From SAR324 cluster bacterium (GTDB lineage Bacteria > SAR324 > NAC60-12): a DNA stretch of 64,000 nt. The DNA lies in NCBI GenBank assembly GCA_028281495.1, contig JANQJU010000008.1:62001-126000 (forward strand), read 5' to 3'. Below, piece after piece: positions 58,780-64,000 of the stretch; position 1 is the stretch's first letter, and each line of letters begins with the position of its first letter. Both the position numbers and the translations under genes were made by a program. The notes beneath the pieces are model-generated. The model did no database searches. It was not told the DNA's origin and saw only the letters and a program-made list of their open reading frames with translations.

Positions 58780-60387
58780 ATGGCAGTTCAAAAATACTAT
58801 GATCTAGTGATTATTGGTGGGGGGTTGTCAGGCCTGACTCTGGCCTTGCAAGTGAAACGTGTTCGCCCGGAAACTCAAGTCTTAGTCTTGGAACGGGGTT
58901 CACATCCGGCTCCTGAAGCTTCATTCAAAGTGGGTGAATCCACTGCGGAGGTTGGGTCTTATTATTTGTCCGAAATGTTAGGATTGTCCGATCATCTTCA
59001 AACCGCACAATTGCCAAAGCTCGGCACTCGTTTCATTTTCAACAATGCAAAAACGGACGAACTTGTAGGCTCTTTCGAATTTGCCCTCAACAGTCCTCTC
59101 TCTAACCTGAACTACCACCTCAACCGCAGAAGCTTAGAAAATTTCTTAGCTCAGGAAATTCAAACCTTAGGCTGTCAATTTCTTGACGCTTGCAAGCTGC
59201 TTGATGTTGATCTCGAAAAAGGAACGAAATCTCATACTATTTGGTTCGATTATGGAGATAATTTATACGACATCCGCTGTCGTTGGGTGGTCGATGCTTC
59301 GGGGCGTCCTGGCATCCTAAGAAATCAATTGAAGTTGACTCAATCCGTGGGACATTCCAATCATGCAGTGTGGTTCCGAATTGGAGAATCGATTGATGTG
59401 GATAGCTGGTCTCGCCTAGCCTCTGATCAAAGTGACGGAGAACCAATCGCAACTCGTACGAAGAGCACGGTCCTACTTATGGGAAAAGGGTATTGGGTTT
59501 GGCTAATCCCTTTAGCATGTGGTGCGACAAGCGTAGGCATTGTGGCCGACCCACAGTACCACACCTACAAAAAGATCTACCGTTGGGAACGCGCACTGGA
59601 ATGGTTGAAACACCACGAACCCGATTGCGCCGCTGCTTTAGAACCTCATCAAGATCAAATTCTCGATTTCATTACCATCACGCAATACGCCCATAGCTCG
59701 GAACAAGTCTTTTCCAACAACCGATGGGCCTTGACAGGCGATGCTGGAATTTTCTTAGATCCCTTTTATTCCTTTGGTATCGATTCGATTGGATTGAGCA
59801 ACAGCTTCATCACTGAACTGATCTTGCACGACTTTGCAAAAAAACGACTGCGTGCCCCTATTTTCGATCGGTTGTTTCGTACTTTGCTGAATGGCACGCT
59901 CCCCATTTATGAAGGTCGATATGGCTTGTTTGGCAATCCTGGTGTGATGGTTCTGAAAATCATTTGGGATCAAACGGTTTATTGGAGTTTTATTGCCTTT
60001 CTATTTTACCATCGCCAGTTGTGGAACTTGGACTTTTTTTCTAAGAACATCTCCATTTTAGAAACGGTCAACTCCTTCCAACTTCGCATGCAGGACTTCT
60101 TCACAGAATGGGCGAAAGCGGAAAGTGCCTCAGTGAGTGGAGGTTATCTTGATCAATCGGTCATAGGCTACTTTAGTCAATTGACTCAGTGGCAAAACCA
60201 ACCCCTCGAAGGGAAAACCTACCAAACTCAGTTAAATCAAAACATCGCTTTGCTGACCTCGGTTGCTGCCGAAATCTGGGAGCGTGGGAGTCGGCGTCAC
60301 CCTCATTTGAAGAACCATTCGCTTGCCAAAATTGTGGGAACTCCGGAGCAGAACTTGGCCCCGGTTTTTCAAGCTCTGCACTTATAA
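58780..60387 (+). CDS. FAD-dependent monooxygenase, flavin-dependent halogenase-like
   Basis: 535 residues from the ATG at 58780 (preceded by AAAAGGG); a TTG at 58762 is possible. N-terminal GGGLSG is the FAD-binding fingerprint, and KVGEST follows at about residue 55. The sequence WVWLIP fits the W-x-W-x-I-P motif of flavin-dependent halogenases, and WALTGDAGIFLDPFYSFG is the GD motif region. Many proteins with these traits do not halogenate but oxidise or desaturate carrier-bound substrates. The C-terminal 150 residues are helical. Which reaction it does is open. Confidence 0.8.
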   Translation: MAVQKYYDLVIIGGGLSGLTLALQVKRVRPETQVLVLERGSHPAPEASFKVGESTAEVGSYYLSEMLGLSDHLQTAQLPKLGTRFIFNNAKTDELVGSFEFALNSPLSNLNYHLNRRSLENFLAQEIQTLGCQFLDACKLLDVDLEKGTKSHTIWFDYGDNLYDIRCRWVVDASGRPGILRNQLKLTQSVGHSNHAVWFRIGESIDVDSWSRLASDQSDGEPIATRTKSTVLLMGKGYWVWLIPLACGATSVGIVADPQYHTYKKIYRWERALEWLKHHEPDCAAALEPHQDQILDFITITQYAHSSEQVFSNNRWALTGDAGIFLDPFYSFGIDSIGLSNSFITELILHDFAKKRLRAPIFDRLFRTLLNGTLPIYEGRYGLFGNPGVMVLKIIWDQTVYWSFIAFLFYHRQLWNLDFFSKNISILETVNSFQLRMQDFFTEWAKAESASVSGGYLDQSVIGYFSQLTQWQNQPLEGKTYQTQLNQNIALLTSVAAEIWERGSRRHPHLKNHSLAKIVGTPEQNLAPVFQALHL

Positions 60388-60498
60388 AAATGCGACACCT
60401 TTGAAAATTGATGGAAAGCATTCAATCCTTTTGAAAGCATCACGCTTGGTACACGTCTTAAGAAAGAAACCTGAAAATTCTCGATCTGAAGGAACCCC

Positions 60499-60972
60499 AT
60501 GTCATACTCCTCATTCCCTCCCATAATCGATCTGTTGCCTCACCGTCCTCCGATGATTCTGATCGACCATGTGGTCCATCATGAAGTTAAAAAAACTGTG
60601 TGCGGGGTGACGATTGGTCCTCACTCATTATTTCAAGATCAGCTTGGCCGAGTGCCCAATTGGATCGGAATCGAATACATGGCTCAAAGCGTTGCCGCCC
60701 ATGCTGGGTTGCTGGCCCATGCTCATGGGGTCCCTATTCGAGTAGGCTTTCTGCTCGGAACCCGCCGCACGATCTGCTACCAATCGCGATTTGAGCAAGG
60801 ACAGGCCTTGTTGATTCAAGTCGAACCCCGGCATGGTGGTGAACCGGTCGCTATATTCGCTTGTACGATTCGAGATCGAGAATCTGGAACCCTGTGTATG
60901 GAGGGCACGCTCAATGTTCATGAAACGCAACAAGTGTCTTCCAGCTCAACCGGTCTGGAAAACACCAACTGA
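60499..60972 (+). CDS. ApeP-like hotdog dehydratase
   Basis: 157 residues. LLPHRPPMILIDHV at the N-terminus and WIGIEYMAQSVAAHAGLLA with VGFLLGTRR are the hallmark of the ApeP family, a dehydratase of aryl-polyene biosynthesis. GAAGGAACCCC precedes the ATG. It follows the flavoprotein after 111 nt and precedes the ketosynthase by 15 nt. Confidence 0.85.
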   Translation: MSYSSFPPIIDLLPHRPPMILIDHVVHHEVKKTVCGVTIGPHSLFQDQLGRVPNWIGIEYMAQSVAAHAGLLAHAHGVPIRVGFLLGTRRTICYQSRFEQGQALLIQVEPRHGGEPVAIFACTIRDRESGTLCMEGTLNVHETQQVSSSSTGLENTN

Positions 60973-60987
60973 AACATAGGAATTTTT

Positions 60988-62220
60988 ATGACAAAACGAG
61001 TCGTTGTGACAGGCATGGCCGGAATTTCCCCCATTGGAAACGACTGGCCTACGGTGTGCACGAATCTAAAAGCACAGCAATCGGGTATTGTGACGCTTCC
61101 CGAATGGGATCAATATGAAGGTCTCAAAACCCGGTTAGCGGGAAAGGTATCAGGATTCAAGATGCCCTCCCATTATTCCCGTAAAAAGGTGCGCAGTATG
61201 GGGCCCATGTCCTTGTATGCCACACGGGCCACCGAGTTGGCATTGATGGATGCTCAATTATTGGAATCGCCTTGGGTTCGAGATGGCACGTTAGGAATGG
61301 CTTATGGCTCGACTTCAGGAAGCCCCGAATCGATGGTCAAATACAGCCGGATTCCTGTTGAACGCACGTTGAAAGGACTCAACATCACTCAATACATCCA
61401 GATGATGAGCAATTCGTTGGTCGTGAATTTAGGGCAATTTTTTGGCATTCAAGGACGCGTGATGTCATCCTGTAGTGCCTGTACTTCAGGAAGTCAGGCC
61501 ATTGGGTTTGCCTATGAATCGATCAAATATGGTCAACAAGCCTTGATGATCGCTGGAGGAGCTGAAGAATTGCACGTGATCGAATCCGCCGTCTTTGACA
61601 TTTTATTTGCCACCTCCACAATGAACGATCACCCAGAAAAAACTCCCCGACCTTTTGATCAAGATCGAGATGGTCTTGTGGTGGGAGAAGGAGCAGGAAC
61701 GCTGGTGTTGGAAGAACTGGAACATGCTTTAGCACGCCAAGCCCCGATCTATGCGGAAGTAGTAGGATTTGGAACTAACTGCGATGGCAGTCATATCACC
61801 CAACCGAATGCGGCCGGAATGCAACGAGTCATGGCCCTCGCCTTGAAAGATGCGCAACTCGATCCTCATCAAATTGGCTATGTGAATGCCCACGGTACGG
61901 CAACTGATTTGGGAGATGTGGCAGAAACACAGGCCACGCATGCCGTCTATGAAAGGCAAATCCCCATTAGCTCCCTCAAGAGCTACACTGGGCATACCTT
62001 GGGGGCCTGTGGAGTTTTAGAAGCTTGGATGTCGATTCAAATGATGCGAGAAGGATGGTTTTCTCCTACCTTAAACTTAGACAATGTGGATCCACGTTGT
62101 GGAGACCTCGACTTCATCCAAGGCGAGGGGCGTGAGATAGGGGTCGATTACATCATGAGCAACAATTTCGCATTTGGTGGAATCAACACCTCTCTCATCT
62201 TTCGCAGATGGCAAAACTGA
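60988..62220 (+). CDS. Beta-ketoacyl-ACP synthase, FabF/ApeR-like
   Basis: 410 residues, thiolase fold. The catalytic triad Cys165 (SACTSG), His302 (VNAHGTATDLGD) and His336 (YTGHTLGACG) is complete. It elongates ACP-bound acyl chains by decarboxylative condensation. It is nearest to the single KAS enzymes of aryl-polyene-type clusters. Confidence 0.9.
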   Translation: MTKRVVVTGMAGISPIGNDWPTVCTNLKAQQSGIVTLPEWDQYEGLKTRLAGKVSGFKMPSHYSRKKVRSMGPMSLYATRATELALMDAQLLESPWVRDGTLGMAYGSTSGSPESMVKYSRIPVERTLKGLNITQYIQMMSNSLVVNLGQFFGIQGRVMSSCSACTSGSQAIGFAYESIKYGQQALMIAGGAEELHVIESAVFDILFATSTMNDHPEKTPRPFDQDRDGLVVGEGAGTLVLEELEHALARQAPIYAEVVGFGTNCDGSHITQPNAAGMQRVMALALKDAQLDPHQIGYVNAHGTATDLGDVAETQATHAVYERQIPISSLKSYTGHTLGACGVLEAWMSIQMMREGWFSPTLNLDNVDPRCGDLDFIQGEGREIGVDYIMSNNFAFGGINTSLIFRRWQN

Positions 62221-62266
62221 GTTGATCAAAACAGGTGCTCCAGCCTGTGTCGCTGGGAAGACAATA

Positions 62267-62324
62267 AAAAGATTCAAGAATTAGGATAGTTATAATGAAA
62301 AGATTCAAGAATTAGGATAGTTAT
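62267..62324. repeat. 27-bp direct repeat duplicating a ribosome-binding site
   Basis: Copies at 62267-62293 and 62298-62324, period 31. The second contains AGGATAGTT and the first two bases of the ATP-grasp ATG. The first copy ends before ATAATG, so a second ATG follows the same AGGA. Confidence 0.97.
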
Positions 62325-63525
62325 GTCGATCTATAATCAGGCGATTTTTTTGTTTGATGATGTACAAGACCATCTTCAAGCTCAGGATCAAAACATGTGG
62401 GACCGCATCAGTTCTATGCCTTTTTTGGCTGGCGCGGACCATGTAGTAGTGGACACTTTGGAAGGCTTTGGAGAGGGTTATTTGAATTATCTTGCCGAAG
62501 TACAAAGCTTGCCTCGGAATCTCATTGTACCTCAATACAGTTCTCCCTCCTTGTTGGTTTCTCTACTCAATGATAGCCAGGCTTTGCAACAGGCCTCCGA
62601 CTTGGTTTCTCGTCACAAATTGGATGTGTGCCCATTTCATGCAACGGCAGAAAAACCCTTTGGCCGACTCCAAGACAAGTTGTCGTCGGCACAACATCGC
62701 GTTCAAATCCATCCCTCCCAAGCCAGTTTCAGCGAGCTCAACAGCAAATTGAAAGCTAGAGAAATTTTTGTTGAAACCAAAGTTCCTGCTCCGATAGGGC
62801 AAATCGTTCACAATCATTCGGAGTTAATGAATTTCAGTAAAATGTGGCCAGAGCAGAGTATTATCTTAAAGAAATTTCACTGGGCACCCGAGATCTTCAA
62901 TCCTGAGAATCCGAAGGATCACGAATACCCGCTGGTCGCAGAACTACTTCACCCCATCAAAAGCTCGATTGCGATCCATATTGAATCTTGGGGAAACCAC
63001 ATCAGCCATATGTTTTCTGGACAACAAATCATCCGAGACTGGAGGAATCACGGCACCCGCCTTCGGCTCGGAATCAGCGAACATCAACACCAACAGATGA
63101 TCGATTACAGTCTCCAACTCACCCAGCACATGCAACAACAATACGGTTTTCAAGGAGCGTGCAACATCGATTTTGGCGTCACCGCAGATGATCAAATCCT
63201 TGTTTTCGATCTGAATCCCAGATTTGGAATATCCAGTTGTGTGTTGCGATTCATGCAGCGGATGGGCATCGACCTCAACACAAGCTATTTGGTGTTCAAA
63301 GCCATGTACGTGAAAATTCCAAACCTCAGTGCAGTTCTCCGCCATCCCGATTATCTCCGAATATTTCCTGGCTCGAAAAACGGCATGCTGTTAGCCGGTC
63401 CATCCTGGGATTACGACAAGCACTATGTGCGCTACTTATTTTATGCTGTTGTCGCTGAAACTCCGGCCGAATTGCAACAGTTGGAAAAAGATCTGATCCG
63501 TATCTTAGATGAGGTTGCAACTTAA
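62323..63525 (+). CDS. ATP-grasp family protein
   Basis: 400 residues. ATP-grasp enzymes join a carboxylate to an amine or thiol using ATP. The traits visible are the Lys-rich IILKKFHW strand, YPLVAELL, and the metal-binding C-terminal half with FDLNPRFG (N-P-R). It is the last gene of the ACP cluster. No close family recognised; it may attach an amino acid or similar to a product. The start is fixed by AGGATAGTT. Confidence 0.8.
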   Translation: MSIYNQAIFLFDDVQDHLQAQDQNMWDRISSMPFLAGADHVVVDTLEGFGEGYLNYLAEVQSLPRNLIVPQYSSPSLLVSLLNDSQALQQASDLVSRHKLDVCPFHATAEKPFGRLQDKLSSAQHRVQIHPSQASFSELNSKLKAREIFVETKVPAPIGQIVHNHSELMNFSKMWPEQSIILKKFHWAPEIFNPENPKDHEYPLVAELLHPIKSSIAIHIESWGNHISHMFSGQQIIRDWRNHGTRLRLGISEHQHQQMIDYSLQLTQHMQQQYGFQGACNIDFGVTADDQILVFDLNPRFGISSCVLRFMQRMGIDLNTSYLVFKAMYVKIPNLSAVLRHPDYLRIFPGSKNGMLLAGPSWDYDKHYVRYLFYAVVAETPAELQQLEKDLIRILDEVAT

Positions 63526-63526
63526 A

Positions 63527-64000
63527 TTAGGCCGTCGCTGCTTGAAGGACGCCTCCTTTCCCGATGACCCGCCCTGTTTGTCCGTGCACCTCCAAAGCAT
63601 CGATCAGTTTGTTGAACATGCCTTTAAATTGCATCTTCATCATTGGGGTCATCAAAACCCCGATTCCTTTGGCCTTGAATTCTCCGTCCATGATCACTCT
63701 TGTTTTGTTACCTTCCTTTTTAACCAGAATATCGACATAAAAATTCTTTATCGGCATCTTTCCAGATTCCACGATTTGAACTCGCATTGACTTTCCTTCT
63801 TGATACTGAGTGACCTCCTCACGAACCGCCATGCCGTTGTACATTTCACAAACCCGTTGGCATCCATTTCCCTTGTCTGCCTTGCTCTGTGGAGCCAAAT
63901 ACGATTTTTGTACAAAGGGATGGAATTTATAAATATTTCCGAAGTCAGCCCAGTAGTCCCAAACTTTTTGCGAGGGTAAATCCACACTTTTCGTAACGCT
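63527..64000 (-). CDS. SRPBCC (START-like) family protein, 5' end outside window
   Basis: The frame is open to the right edge (SVTKSVDLPSQKVWDYWADFGN), so the start codon lies outside. A GTG at 63985 is in frame, but the sequence before it already fits the domain. SRPBCC proteins have a helix-grip pocket for hydrophobic ligands and include polyketide cyclases and dehydratases. It converges on the ATP-grasp gene, with one base between the stops. It may belong to the cluster or be independent. Confidence 0.72.
   Translation of the reverse strand, partial: SVTKSVDLPSQKVWDYWADFGNIYKFHPFVQKSYLAPQSKADKGNGCQRVCEMYNGMAVREEVTQYQEGKSMRVQIVESGKMPIKNFYVDILVKKEGNKTRVIMDGEFKAKGIGVLMTPMMKMQFKGMFNKLIDALEVHGQTGRVIGKGGVLQAATA

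Overview
The window is about 64 kb of densely packed bacterial chromosome with no rRNA, tRNA or CRISPR that I could see. It suggests a Gram-negative bacterium: there are lipoprotein and Sec signal peptides, a periplasmic thioredoxin, a c-type cytochrome, phosphatidylserine decarboxylase, a class I adenylate cyclase, a Bpt-type aminoacyl transferase and a PHA-granule phasin. The mix recalls deltaproteobacteria in the broad sense or SAR324-like lineages, but the sequence alone does not fix the taxon.

Layout. 1-9.1 kb (minus strand): a lipoprotein with seven Asp-box-like repeats, a STAS protein, a very long class I adenylate cyclase, and a large Gln/Arg-rich membrane protein cut by the left edge. 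9.2-14.8 kb: phosphopantetheinyl transferase, miaA, clpS, a gamma-glutamylcyclotransferase-like gene, an FtsZ without its C-terminal tail, bpt, and a second STAS protein. 14.8-21.5 kb (minus): tig-clpP-clpX followed by a PfkB kinase and a U32 protein, plus a TerB-like gene. With clpS and bpt this makes a neighbourhood for folding and regulated proteolysis. 21.7-28 kb: a zinc-ribbon/ComFB pair, a phasin behind a clear promoter and palindrome, a cytochrome c, a duplicated-domain exported protein, and a 7TM class III adenylate cyclase. 28.5-35.7 kb (plus): a lipid/envelope cluster of PHP-glycosyltransferase fusion, psd, Mpo1-like protein, class III aminotransferase and caspase-like protein. 35.8-45.4 kb (minus): hemolysin III, methyltransferase, LOG, AlkC, a three-gene ABC-2 transporter, lipoate ligase and a TPR protein. 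45.7-49 kb: a TlpA-like thioredoxin and the alkylation-repair genes ogt and adaA-alkA. 49.4-57.7 kb: a solute-binding protein coupled to a hybrid histidine kinase, then a STAND-like ATPase and a KAP ATPase in one operon. 58.2-63.5 kb: a compact acyl-carrier-protein pathway (ACP, two hotdog dehydratase-like proteins, halogenase-like flavoprotein, ketosynthase, ATP-grasp enzyme) resembling parts of aryl-polyene clusters.

The strongest unusual signal is at 45,756-46,247. The thioredoxin-like gene has an in-frame TGA exactly where the first active-site cysteine belongs (W-TGA-I-T-C). The reading frame continues after it, and a hairpin with bacterial SECIS geometry follows, so this is a candidate selenoprotein. 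Other points of note are a 24-bp x 6 repeat that is itself an ORF overlapping the psd start codon, the KAP/STAND pair, the ACP cluster, the tail-less FtsZ, and an unusual number of small tandem duplications across the window.
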